From contig JAJZAI010000001.1 of the NCBI GenBank assembly GCA_021799495.1, positions 1-64,000 of the forward strand: a stretch of 64,000 bases of DNA, written 5' to 3'. Made by a program: the position numbers and the translations under genes. The notes under the pieces were generated by a model that worked only from the letters and a program-made list of their open reading frames with translations, ran no database searches and was not told the origin of the DNA. Position 1 is the first letter of the stretch, and every line of letters starts with the position of its first letter. Of the stretch, positions 27,456 to 34,737 are shown piece after piece. This stretch comes from Deltaproteobacteria bacterium. Its GTDB lineage: Bacteria; Desulfobacterota; Binatia; Binatales; Binataceae.

Positions 27456-27474
27456 ATGCTTCATTTACTAGATT
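27446..27474 (+). promoter_or_regulatory. Transposase promoter, leaderless arrangement
   Basis: TTGACG (27446-27451, inside the terminal repeat), a 17-nt spacer, and TAGATT (27469-27474). Only 6 nt separate the -10 from the ATG at 27481, so the transcript should start at or within a base or two of the start codon. No SD is present. Confidence 0.6.
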
Positions 27475-27480
27475 TGAAGC

Positions 27481-28452
27481 ATGGACACGCGATACCCCCG
27501 TTCGCTGACGGATGCGATTGTCTACTTCAGCGACTACGAACACTGCCGCCGGTTCATGGTCGAGATGCGTTGGCCGGACGGAATAATCCGTTGCCCAACT
27601 TGCAACTCCGAGAAGGTCACATATCTGGCCAATCAGCGTCGCTGGAAATGCTATTCCAAGCATCTCCGACCGCAGTTTACTTTGAAGATTGGAACGATCT
27701 TCGAGGATTCGCCGATTGGATTGGAGAAGTGGCTTCCCGCCATGTGGCTGCTCGCGAACTGCAAGATCGGAATCAGTAGCTATGAACTGGCGGATGCTCT
27801 TGAAGTTACGCAGAAAACTGCTTGGTTCATGCTGCAAAGGCTCCGGCTCGCAATGCAGGATGATACGCCAGACAAAATGAGCGGCGAGATTGAGGCTGAT
27901 GAAACCTTCATTGGCGGCCTCGCTCGCTTCATGCACAAAGCCAAGAAAGCCAAGATTACCGGCACTGACGGGATGGGAAAGGTCGCTGTGATGGGGCTCC
28001 TTGAGCGTCACGCTGGCGACGAGATGAGCCGCGTTCGGGCGACGGTTCTCCGTAACGTCAGGCGCGCATCGCTCCATGCCAACATTCGAGAGAACGTCGA
28101 GTCCGGTTCCGAGATGTTCACCGACGCGCTGCTGAGCTATGCAGGTCTCGATCCAGAGTACGCACATAACGTGATCGACCACGCGGAGAAATACGCAGAA
28201 GGTCGCGTCCACGTGAACGGAATTGAGAATTTCTGGTCGCTCTTGAAGCGCCGCCTCAAAGGAACCTATATCGCCATCGAGCCCTATCATCTGTTCCGTT
28301 ATATCGATGAGCGGGTCTACCGCTTCAACAATCGCAAAGTATCCAGCGCTCTACGTTTCATCGGCGTTGCCAAATCCGTTACTGGTCGTCGCCTCACCTA
28401 TAAAGACCTAATCGATCAAGGCCCGCATTCGCCTCAGCCCTTACCGGCCTAG
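27481..28452 (+). CDS. IS1595-family (ISXO2-like) transposase
   Basis: A 323-aa protein. An N-terminal zinc ribbon (IIRCPTCNSEKVTYLANQRRWKCYSKHLRPQFTLKIGTIFE) precedes a DDE-type domain: GEIEADETFIGG holds the first acidic residue, followed by HVNGIENFWSLLKRRLKGTY. This is the ISXO2/IS1595 pattern. It appears intact, with no frameshift or stop. It catalyses movement of the element bounded by the 39-bp inverted repeats. Transcription is probably driven from within the left repeat. Confidence 0.95.
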   Translation: MDTRYPRSLTDAIVYFSDYEHCRRFMVEMRWPDGIIRCPTCNSEKVTYLANQRRWKCYSKHLRPQFTLKIGTIFEDSPIGLEKWLPAMWLLANCKIGISSYELADALEVTQKTAWFMLQRLRLAMQDDTPDKMSGEIEADETFIGGLARFMHKAKKAKITGTDGMGKVAVMGLLERHAGDEMSRVRATVLRNVRRASLHANIRENVESGSEMFTDALLSYAGLDPEYAHNVIDHAEKYAEGRVHVNGIENFWSLLKRRLKGTYIAIEPYHLFRYIDERVYRFNNRKVSSALRFIGVAKSVTGRRLTYKDLIDQGPHSPQPLPA

Positions 28453-28491
28453 ACAGTGGAGAGGTCCGCATCGGCGTGGTAGGCTGATACC

Positions 28492-28632
28492 ATGAAACCA
28501 ACAAACAAGTTAGCCAAACTGCGGTTTGAGCCTCAGCAAGCATTGGACAACTTACGAGCGTTGACGCATAAAGTCCTGACTCATACCAAGGAAGTGGCAA
28601 CTTCCAAAAAGAGCACCAAGCGTCGTGCCTAA
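28492..28632 (+). CDS. Small basic protein inside the transposon (46 aa)
   Basis: This ORF is too short for the track. It starts at ATG 28492 with GTAGG about 9 nt upstream and encodes MKPTNKLAKLRFEPQQALDN..., ending in a Lys/Arg-rich tail (KKSTKRRA). It lies 39 nt after the transposase on the same strand. Its stop overlaps the stop of the convergent DUF262 gene. It may be a transposition accessory or an antitoxin-like partner. No domain recognised. Confidence 0.55.
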   Translation: MKPTNKLAKLRFEPQQALDNLRALTHKVLTHTKEVATSKKSTKRRA

Positions 28633-30311
28633 AATGCCCACGCCTTCACTGCAAGATCTGCAAGCTTCTCTTGCCGCTTCGCGATCGTGGCCGGTCCCCA
28701 CGGTTCATTACACTGGGCTGCTTCTTGTGTTAGAGAAAATTTCGATGCCGTAAGCGTTGGTTTCTTCAAGTCGTAAGAAACGTTTCCTAGCTTCGAATTC
28801 GGAGTGGATTGTAATAGCGCGAGATTGCCTAACCTCGCATAGAAAGCTTTTCGATCCGCTTCCGAAATATAGTTCCAGCTCGCATCAGGATTCTCTGGGA
28901 GAATGTGTTCCAGCGTGACGTCCGGCGCGTCGTTCGGAACATATTGTGCCTCTTTTTCTCCGTCTGCCGTTCGCTGAAGGACGTTTAAGTAATATCGGGC
29001 TAGAGGTTCCCAAGTAATGCGGGCAGTGGCTACGCCATTCCGAAATCTTTCATCGTCGGGGATTATCGTCGACATCGCCTTCGCTGCTTCCGCCGTAGTC
29101 TTGATTTCTCCGTCAGTTATCCCTTTGGCTGCTCGGTTATAATGTATTTCCAAAGAGCCGCCGAACACGCCGCACATTGCACAGCGTACCGTCCATACTA
29201 CGGCAGCGTCCAACAATCGAACGAATTCGTTAGCGGAAAATTTATTTAATGCGGCTAGAAGCATCGGTCTTAATTGCTTAACGCCATACGTCGCGAGCAG
29301 TGACAATTGTTGTCTAGCGGCGGGCGTGTGCGATCTCCACATTTCGCTTGCGGGGTTGAGAAGCGCCTGATATTTGACTGCGTTTTGCGCTAATTTCGCA
29401 CTAAAGGTAACGGCCTCTTGCACGTTGGTTATTTTTTCTTTGATTCGGTCGTACAGGAAACGTCCCCTGATATGCCCATTTTCGGAGATCCACACGTGGC
29501 GCACGTAATCGAGCTGAGCATCTTCAGGCTTAGGTAGCGTCTCAATAACTCCCGTCATTGTTTGCCAGTTAGCCATTATTTCTTGTAGGCGGCCATTTGC
29601 AGTTGCATATAGTCGATTTTTAAGGAGGTCTACCGAGGTAAGTTGAAGCCCGCGATCGTTCATAGTCTCAAAGATAATGTAAGCTGTGCGCTCATCTGCG
29701 ACTATGACCTTGATGATTCGAGCCTTCCCTTCTATGTAGTCAACCCAATTATGCAGTTGCTGGAGCGCGTCGGGTTTTGAATAAGGGGCGACGATCGCTG
29801 CTACGTGCTCTGCGGCTAGTTGGGCGGCGCGACTAATTCTCCTGTGCGAACCAGGGGCTGCTGGCGTCTTCGCCTCTGACTGAAGGACTCTTTTGATGAA
29901 AAACTCGTTATCGTTTAGATTAAGAGTTAATTTCGGCGTCGGAACATGAGTCCTACGATCAACCGCAGACAGAAATTGCGAATCAATGATTTCGGCTGTG
30001 GTATCCCCAACCTGCTTGAAATGGTCCCGTATTGCCGCGAGCAGAATTGCGGTTGTAGCTAAGCGTTGCTGGCCATCGTTAACTTCAAGCTGTCCGTCTG
30101 GTCGCTTAACCACCACGATTGAACCGAGAAAATATTCCGGACTTGATTTGTCAGCGATCGCGCCTGCGAGATCGGTAAACAAATCCGTTATCTGCTCGGG
30201 CTCCCATCTATAGTTGCGTTGATGGACTGGAACGCAGAGACGATTGTCCTTGAGAACTTTGCCCAAGGTGTCGCGCTCGATCTCGATTTGCTCCATCACT
30301 GCCGTTGGCAT
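28629..30311 (-). CDS. DUF262/DUF1524 (GmrSD-like) type IV restriction protein
   Basis: About 560 aa. The N-terminal DUF262 nucleotidase/ParB-like motifs are VPVHQRNYRWEPEQI, NDGQQRLATTAILL and FETMNDRGLQLTSVDLLKN. The C-terminal DUF1524 HNH-type nuclease is LEHILPENPDASW with GNLALLQSTPNSKLGN. Both halves look complete, like fused GmrS-GmrD enzymes that cut modified phage DNA. The ATG at 30311 has GAGGGA upstream; the track start at 30362 is less likely. It is cargo of the IS1595 transposon. Activity against phage is inference. Confidence 0.85.
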   Translation of the reverse strand: MPTAVMEQIEIERDTLGKVLKDNRLCVPVHQRNYRWEPEQITDLFTDLAGAIADKSSPEYFLGSIVVVKRPDGQLEVNDGQQRLATTAILLAAIRDHFKQVGDTTAEIIDSQFLSAVDRRTHVPTPKLTLNLNDNEFFIKRVLQSEAKTPAAPGSHRRISRAAQLAAEHVAAIVAPYSKPDALQQLHNWVDYIEGKARIIKVIVADERTAYIIFETMNDRGLQLTSVDLLKNRLYATANGRLQEIMANWQTMTGVIETLPKPEDAQLDYVRHVWISENGHIRGRFLYDRIKEKITNVQEAVTFSAKLAQNAVKYQALLNPASEMWRSHTPAARQQLSLLATYGVKQLRPMLLAALNKFSANEFVRLLDAAVVWTVRCAMCGVFGGSLEIHYNRAAKGITDGEIKTTAEAAKAMSTIIPDDERFRNGVATARITWEPLARYYLNVLQRTADGEKEAQYVPNDAPDVTLEHILPENPDASWNYISEADRKAFYARLGNLALLQSTPNSKLGNVSYDLKKPTLTASKFSLTQEAAQCNEPWGPATIAKRQEKLADLAVKAWAF

Positions 30312-30342
30312 CTTTGTCCCTCGTTGATGAAAATCGCATTCA

Positions 30343-30372
30343 AGCATAGGCGACCCCTTCACGGTTCGTCAA
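30343..30372 (-). promoter_or_regulatory. Promoter of the DUF262 cargo gene within the right repeat
   Basis: On the minus strand, TTGACG (30367-30372) lies inside the right terminal repeat. After an 18-nt spacer comes TATGCT (30343-30348), about 32 nt before the ATG at 30311. It mirrors the transposase promoter at the other end. Confidence 0.45.
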
Positions 30373-30401
30373 GTATATTAATGCTCTAATTTGAGCACTG
30401 C
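30363..30401 (-). repeat. Right terminal inverted repeat
   Basis: Read on the minus strand it is GCAGTGCTCAAATTAGAGCA through TACTTGACGAACC, differing from the left repeat at 5 of 39 positions. Confidence 0.88.
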
Positions 30402-30525
30402 CCATGGCCGGACGATATCGACGCGCGCCGCACCGCTGGATAGAATTTTGTTCCGAAGATCCGCTTGCGATGCGACTGGCGCTGAATGCGAATGCCGTCG
30501 CTTGCCGGATGAAAGGAAGCCGGGA

Positions 30526-31425
30526 TTGGCCGCCGCAGTCAACGACACTCTGCTGGTAATCGGTTACGGTTCGCTCCTGAGCGGCTATGGAATCCTGGCC
30601 GAGCGCCGCGGCGGCAAGAGCCGCCTGATCGCGCGCGACGCGTTTCCGGTCCGGCTCGACAACGCCCGGCGCGGCTTGGCGAAACCGTCCAGCCACGGAC
30701 ATTACCTCGCGATGGACCTTGAGCCGATCGATCCCGCCGCGCCGATCGCCGCGCGCGCCGCCAATGGCCATCGCGGGACGGGCATTGGCGCCCTCGGGCT
30801 GGTCTTTGACCGGCAGTGGGCGCCGCTGATCGCGCGCCGCGAAGAGTACGACGAAACCCAATTCCTGCGCCTGCTCGAAATCGCCGATCGCGCCGGTCAA
30901 CCGCTCGGAGAATTTCTGCTCGACATGGCCCGTCAGACCAAATGGAGCCTGCTGGAATATCGCCGCGCGCTTTACGATCTGCTGGGTTACACCTCGGAGG
31001 GCTATATCTTCCATCCGGCGCCATTTAACGACGGCCGGGTCGCGATCGCCGCGATCGGCTCGGGCTTTGAGGGCAGCGGCGACTCCTCCGTGCGCTCGAA
31101 GCGCAACGAATACGGGATGGATCGGCTGTTGACGCTCGCCGAAGCGATGCGCGTGGACAGCTTCGACCTCGACCATGACGGCCAAGTCGGCTATTTCGTG
31201 GAATGCCTGCTCGGCGGATGGCACGGGCTGGATATCCACGACCTGACCGCCGGTCTCGAGCCTAACCTGCGCGACGCGCTGAAGACCCGGATGGCCACGA
31301 TCGCGCCCGGCGAAAACGAACGGTTTCTGCGCGCAACGTCGCTCGATAACGCGCGTTATCGAGCGAATTTCACCGTGCAGCCGCATCCCGCGCTCGCGCC
31401 GGTCCTGCCCGCCGCCGCGCGTTGA
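30526..31425 (+). CDS. Gamma-glutamylcyclotransferase-like protein
   Basis: About 299 aa. The N-terminal VIGYGSLLSGYGI matches the YGSL substrate-binding loop of the GGCT/AIG2 fold. The rest, including TSEGYIFHPAPFNDGRVAIAAIGSG, is not recognised and the protein is longer than standard GGCTs. The start is taken as TTG 30526 with AAAGGA about 8 nt upstream, because the ORF before it is transposon end and the flank. It lies 10 nt before the PTPS-like gene, so the two are probably co-transcribed. Confidence 0.55.
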   Translation: MAAAVNDTLLVIGYGSLLSGYGILAERRGGKSRLIARDAFPVRLDNARRGLAKPSSHGHYLAMDLEPIDPAAPIAARAANGHRGTGIGALGLVFDRQWAPLIARREEYDETQFLRLLEIADRAGQPLGEFLLDMARQTKWSLLEYRRALYDLLGYTSEGYIFHPAPFNDGRVAIAAIGSGFEGSGDSSVRSKRNEYGMDRLLTLAEAMRVDSFDLDHDGQVGYFVECLLGGWHGLDIHDLTAGLEPNLRDALKTRMATIAPGENERFLRATSLDNARYRANFTVQPHPALAPVLPAAAR

Positions 31426-31435
31426 AGATCTTCCG

Positions 31436-31933
31436 ATGAAACCGCAATTTTCGATTCATGTGGCGAAGGAAAACCTGAAATTCTCCGCCGCGCACTTTAT
31501 CGCCTATCCCGGCTTTCGCGAGCCTTTGCACGGCCATAATTATCAGGTTGGCGTGCGCGTCGAAGGACGGCTTGCGGCGACCGGTTATGTCCTCGATTTC
31601 GGACTGATCAAACGCCTGACCAAAGAAATCGCCGACCGCCTCGACGAACGTATGATCGTTCCGGCGCTGAGCGATTGCCTGAAAATCGAACGCGACGGCC
31701 GCCAGGTCCATCTCCGTTACGAAGACGACGCCTTCTCAATCCCCGCAAGCGACGCCGCGATTTTGCCGATTGTGCATAGTTCGGCCGAGGAGCTGGCCCG
31801 CTATATCTGGAACGAACTGTACAAAGCGTTAGAAGATCGTCACGCGCTCGCCAACGTAATCGCGCTTGAAGTTTCGGTGGCAGAAGGGCCCGGTCAAGCG
31901 GCGGTTTATCGAAGCGATATCGAAACCAGATAA
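31436..31933 (+). CDS. 6-pyruvoyltetrahydropterin synthase-like protein (Cys-less, PTPS-III-like)
   Basis: A 165-aa T-fold enzyme. The zinc His residues are in FSAAHF and LHGHNY. QueD and ordinary PTPS carry a catalytic Cys in CxxxHGH; here the region reads REPLHGHNY, with Glu three residues before the HGH and no Cys. That matches the ExxHGH PTPS-III variants reported to replace FolB in folate synthesis. It follows the GGCT-like gene closely. The function call rests on this motif only. Confidence 0.75.
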   Translation: MKPQFSIHVAKENLKFSAAHFIAYPGFREPLHGHNYQVGVRVEGRLAATGYVLDFGLIKRLTKEIADRLDERMIVPALSDCLKIERDGRQVHLRYEDDAFSIPASDAAILPIVHSSAEELARYIWNELYKALEDRHALANVIALEVSVAEGPGQAAVYRSDIETR

Positions 31934-31998
31934 CGCTGTTTCGTTTTGTTCGATCTCTGGTGGTCCATATCGCGGCCAATCTGGATTGACCGGGGTTT

Positions 31999-32064
31999 AA
32001 GCGGAAATTTTCATCTTTTCTTGCGGATTTTGGATACGTTCGCGACCAGCTAAAATTTCCGCTT
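31999..32064. promoter_or_regulatory. Long-range 13-bp perfect inverted repeat upstream of the sigma-54 activator
   Basis: AAGCGGAAATTTT (31999-32011) and AAAATTTCCGCTT (32052-32064) are exact reverse complements separated by 40 nt. A smaller palindrome, CCTACAGTAGG, lies at 32069-32079. Together they look like an operator pair or looped regulatory site in the leader of the regulator gene. Confidence 0.5.
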
Positions 32065-32166
32065 GTTTCCTACAGTAGGAATATGTCAATATCCTGACGT
32101 GTCCAGAAGCGCAGATACTGCCCTTCCGCCACCGAGCCTTATCCACTCCAAAGGAGACGTCTGACC

Positions 32167-33204
32167 ATGGCTTCGGGACCGAAACTGTCGGACGCCGCCT
32201 TTCGGTCGGCGGCGGAAAGAGCGCTGGTCGGCGAACATCAGACGATTGCCAAACTGCGCGCCCTGGTCGAGCGCGTCGCCGCGACCGACGCCACCGTGCT
32301 CATCACCGGCGAAAGCGGCAGCGGCAAAGAGGTCATCGCCCGCGCGATCCATACCTTGTCGGCGCGCGCGAACCGATCGTTCGTTCCGGTCAATTGCGCC
32401 GCGATTCCGCAGGATCTGCTCGAATCCGAGATGTTCGGCCACGAGCGCGGCGCTTTCACCGGCGCCGCCGGCTCACGCCATGGCCTGTTCAGCGCGGCGG
32501 ACGGCGGCACGATCTTCCTCGACGAAATCGGCGAGATGCCGCTCAAGCTGCAGGCCAAGTTGCTGCGCGTGCTCGAAGACGGCGTGGTCCGGCCGGTCGG
32601 CTCCGACCGCGCCACCCGCGTCGATGCGCGGATTATCGCGGCCAGCAACGCCGACCTGATGACGGCGGTGCGCAAAGGCGGCTTCCGCGAGGATCTTTTC
32701 TATCGGCTCCAAGTCGTGCCGATTCATATTCCGCCGCTGCGCGAACGCCGCTCCGACATCCCGTTGCTGGTCGAGTATTTTCTCGACCGGATGCGCCAGC
32801 GGCTGCCCGGCCGCGACTGGACGGTTTCGCGCGAGGCGATGGTGCATCTGTGGTCCTACGATTGGCCCGGCAACGTCCGTGAACTCGAGAACATGGTCGA
32901 GCGGCTCGTGATCATGTGCGAGGATTCAGTGATCGACACGCCGCTGCTGCCGTCCAATCTGGTCACGGCGGGGCGGATAGCCGACACCCGGATTGCGCCC
33001 GCGCTGGGCGAAAAAGGAATTAACCTTGCGGCGATGGTCCGCGAACTGGAAGGCCGCATGATCAACGAAGCGCTCAAGCAGAGCGGCGGGAACAAACAGG
33101 CCGCCGCCCGCCTGCTCGGGCTCAAGCGCACGACCTTCTCGGCCAAGCTGAGGCGCTGCGGCGTGATCGCGCCGGGTTCGGCCGACGAGCGCGACGATGC
33201 GTGA
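32167..33204 (+). CDS. Sigma-54-dependent transcriptional activator without receiver domain
   Basis: A 345-aa protein. It begins directly with the AAA+ domain: Walker A GESGSGKE near residue 48, the sigma-54 contact loop GAFTGA, Walker B GGTIFLDE, and R-fingers in FREDLFYRL. It ends in a Fis-type helix-turn-helix ([24 protein letters not shown]). It remodels RNA polymerase-sigma54 at enhancer-dependent promoters. AAAGGAGA lies 9 nt before the ATG. The usual N-terminal receiver is absent; a separate receiver protein follows. Confidence 0.93.
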   Translation: MASGPKLSDAAFRSAAERALVGEHQTIAKLRALVERVAATDATVLITGESGSGKEVIARAIHTLSARANRSFVPVNCAAIPQDLLESEMFGHERGAFTGAAGSRHGLFSAADGGTIFLDEIGEMPLKLQAKLLRVLEDGVVRPVGSDRATRVDARIIAASNADLMTAVRKGGFREDLFYRLQVVPIHIPPLRERRSDIPLLVEYFLDRMRQRLPGRDWTVSREAMVHLWSYDWPGNVRELENMVERLVIMCEDSVIDTPLLPSNLVTAGRIADTRIAPALGEKGINLAAMVRELEGRMINEALKQSGGNKQAAARLLGLKRTTFSAKLRRCGVIAPGSADERDDA

Positions 33205-33211
33205 GGCGATT

Positions 33212-33655
33212 ATGGACGAAATGAACAGAACGCCGCATATCATGGTGGTCGACGACGATCTGGACACCGTCTCGATCCTCGCCCGCCATCTGCAGCGCGA
33301 AGGCTTCGTGGCGATCGAGGCGGTATCGGGCCCGGAATGCCTGAGACTCGCCCGCGAACATCCCGTGGACGTGATATTGCTCGACCTGATGATGCCCGAA
33401 ATGGACGGCTTCGAGGTTTGCCGGGCGCTCAAACAGGACCCCGACACCGCCGCCATCCCGGTGATCATGATCACCGCGCGCGACGATCTGGACGCGCGCG
33501 CGGAAGGCATGCGGCTGGGCGTGAGCGACTTTCTGGCCAAGCCGGTTTTCCGCCGCCAACTCGCCAACCGGATTCGCGCGCAATTGGATATCCTCGCCAC
33601 CGGCCGCGCCGCCGACGCCACGCTCGGCTCGCTCAATCACGACGCGAAAAAATAA
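33212..33655 (+). CDS. Stand-alone response-regulator receiver protein
   Basis: A 147-aa CheY-like receiver: acidic pair VVDDD, phosphorylatable Asp in VILLDLMMP, Thr in MITARDD and Lys in LAKPVFRR. It has no output domain. It lies 7 nt after the sigma-54 activator, so together they look like an NtrC-type regulator split into two chains. The ATG at 33212 has GAGG upstream; the track start at 33197 overlaps the previous stop. Confidence 0.9.
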   Translation: MDEMNRTPHIMVVDDDLDTVSILARHLQREGFVAIEAVSGPECLRLAREHPVDVILLDLMMPEMDGFEVCRALKQDPDTAAIPVIMITARDDLDARAEGMRLGVSDFLAKPVFRRQLANRIRAQLDILATGRAADATLGSLNHDAKK

Positions 33656-33767
33656 TCCGGCGCGCTTTCCGCCGCGCCGCCGGATCGCACCGCGCCGCCA
33701 CGCACATTCAAGGCGCGCCGCGAAGGCGGCTTGCCACCCCGGCGCATCGCGCGGGATTATCCGCATC

Positions 33768-34268
33768 ATGGATTTCTTCATCCGCCCCGCGGACAAAAGC
33801 GACGAAGCTTATCTCTGGCGGATGCTCTATTACGCCGCGCACATGGACGAAGACGGCGTCGCGCCGGAGACGGCGATGAACAATCCCGATCTGGCGCCGT
33901 ATGTCGAGAACTGGCGCAACCGCGCCGGCGATTTGGGATTTATCGCCGTAAGCGAGGATGGCGAGCCGGCGGGCGCGGCGTGGATTCGGGTGATGCAGGC
34001 GGAAAGTCCGTTGTATCGATGGGTGGCGGCGCGAACTCCGGAACTCGCGATCGCGGTCGCTCCGGCGTTCGCCGGGATGGGCGCGGGAACCAAGCTGCTG
34101 CGCTATTTGATCCCGGCGGCGCGCGCGATCTGCCCGGCGATCGTGCTCAGCGTGCGCGCAAACAATCCGGCCAAGCGGCTCTATGAGCGTTTCGGCTTCG
34201 CGACGGTCGCACGCATCGTCAACCGCGTCGGCAGTGAATCATTCGTGATGCTGCGCCAGTTTCCGTAG
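33768..34268 (+). CDS. GNAT-family N-acetyltransferase
   Basis: A 166-aa protein: FFIRPADKSDEAYLWRMLYYAAH at the start, the acetyl-CoA pyrophosphate loop AFAGMGAGTKLLRYL, and the C-terminal SVRANNPAKRLYERFGF. It transfers an acetyl group to an amine; the target is unknown. It stands alone, convergent with the small ferredoxin gene. Confidence 0.85.
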   Translation: MDFFIRPADKSDEAYLWRMLYYAAHMDEDGVAPETAMNNPDLAPYVENWRNRAGDLGFIAVSEDGEPAGAAWIRVMQAESPLYRWVAARTPELAIAVAPAFAGMGAGTKLLRYLIPAARAICPAIVLSVRANNPAKRLYERFGFATVARIVNRVGSESFVMLRQFP

Positions 34269-34313
34269 CCGGCGACGATCGATCGAACAGCCGCGCGGCA
34301 AACGCGGCCGGGC

Positions 34314-34499
34314 TTAATCGGAAATCTTCAGCGCGTGCGAAGGGCAGGCGGCGACGACCGCGCGGACCTTTTCGTCCGCTGCGGCGGAAGGCTCGATCAC
34401 GAATTTTCCGTTCTCGACCTTGAACGCCTGCGGCAGCGATTTAACGCAGTTGCCGGAATGGATGCAGGCGTCTTTGTCCCACGTCACCTTGAGCGCCAT
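34314..34499 (-). CDS. Divergent mono-cluster 4Fe-4S ferredoxin (Fer4_19/YjdI type)
   Basis: A 61-aa protein with Cys positions ACIHSGNC and ACPSHAL, a single-cluster arrangement in which a His-containing spacing (CxHxxxC) replaces CxxCxxC. Such proteins carry one iron-sulfur cluster for electron transfer. GGGGAGA lies 8 nt before the ATG. No partner oxidoreductase is adjacent. Confidence 0.82.
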   Translation of the reverse strand: MALKVTWDKDACIHSGNCVKSLPQAFKVENGKFVIEPSAAADEKVRAVVAACPSHALKISD

Positions 34500-34737
34500 C
34501 GCGGATTCTCCCCACTCGGGATCGACGGCCGCCGCAGCGGCCTGATCGTCATGCCTAACTTGCGACTTTCCCGCCTCCCGCGCAACCCCGCGCGGCGCGC
34601 CGGAGCCGGCGGACCGGGATTAAACCGCAGGCCGATCGAGCCAGCGACCGGTTAGAAATCGAGGCGACGTGGTGCTATTGCTCGAACCGGTACGTTCCGA
34701 TTTCGCGTGAATCCGCACGGCGCCGGAGGAGGATGCG

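Larger units (their letters stand above)
27417..30401. mobile_element. IS1595-family transposon with restriction-like cargo
   Basis: A 2,985-bp element bounded by 39-bp terminal inverted repeats matching at 34 positions. It contains an IS1595-type transposase, a 46-aa ORF and a convergent DUF262/DUF1524 gene. Its base composition is plainly more AT-rich than the flanks, indicating recent transfer. No 8-bp target duplication is visible (left flank CCGTCCGT, right flank CCATGGCC), so the flanks may have rearranged or the ends lie slightly elsewhere. It separates the glycosylase and GGCT-like genes without breaking either. Confidence 0.88.

Noticed and set aside
27409-30409. 8-bp target-site duplication flanking the transposon
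   Set aside because: The 8 bases outside each repeat do not match, so no duplication is claimed.
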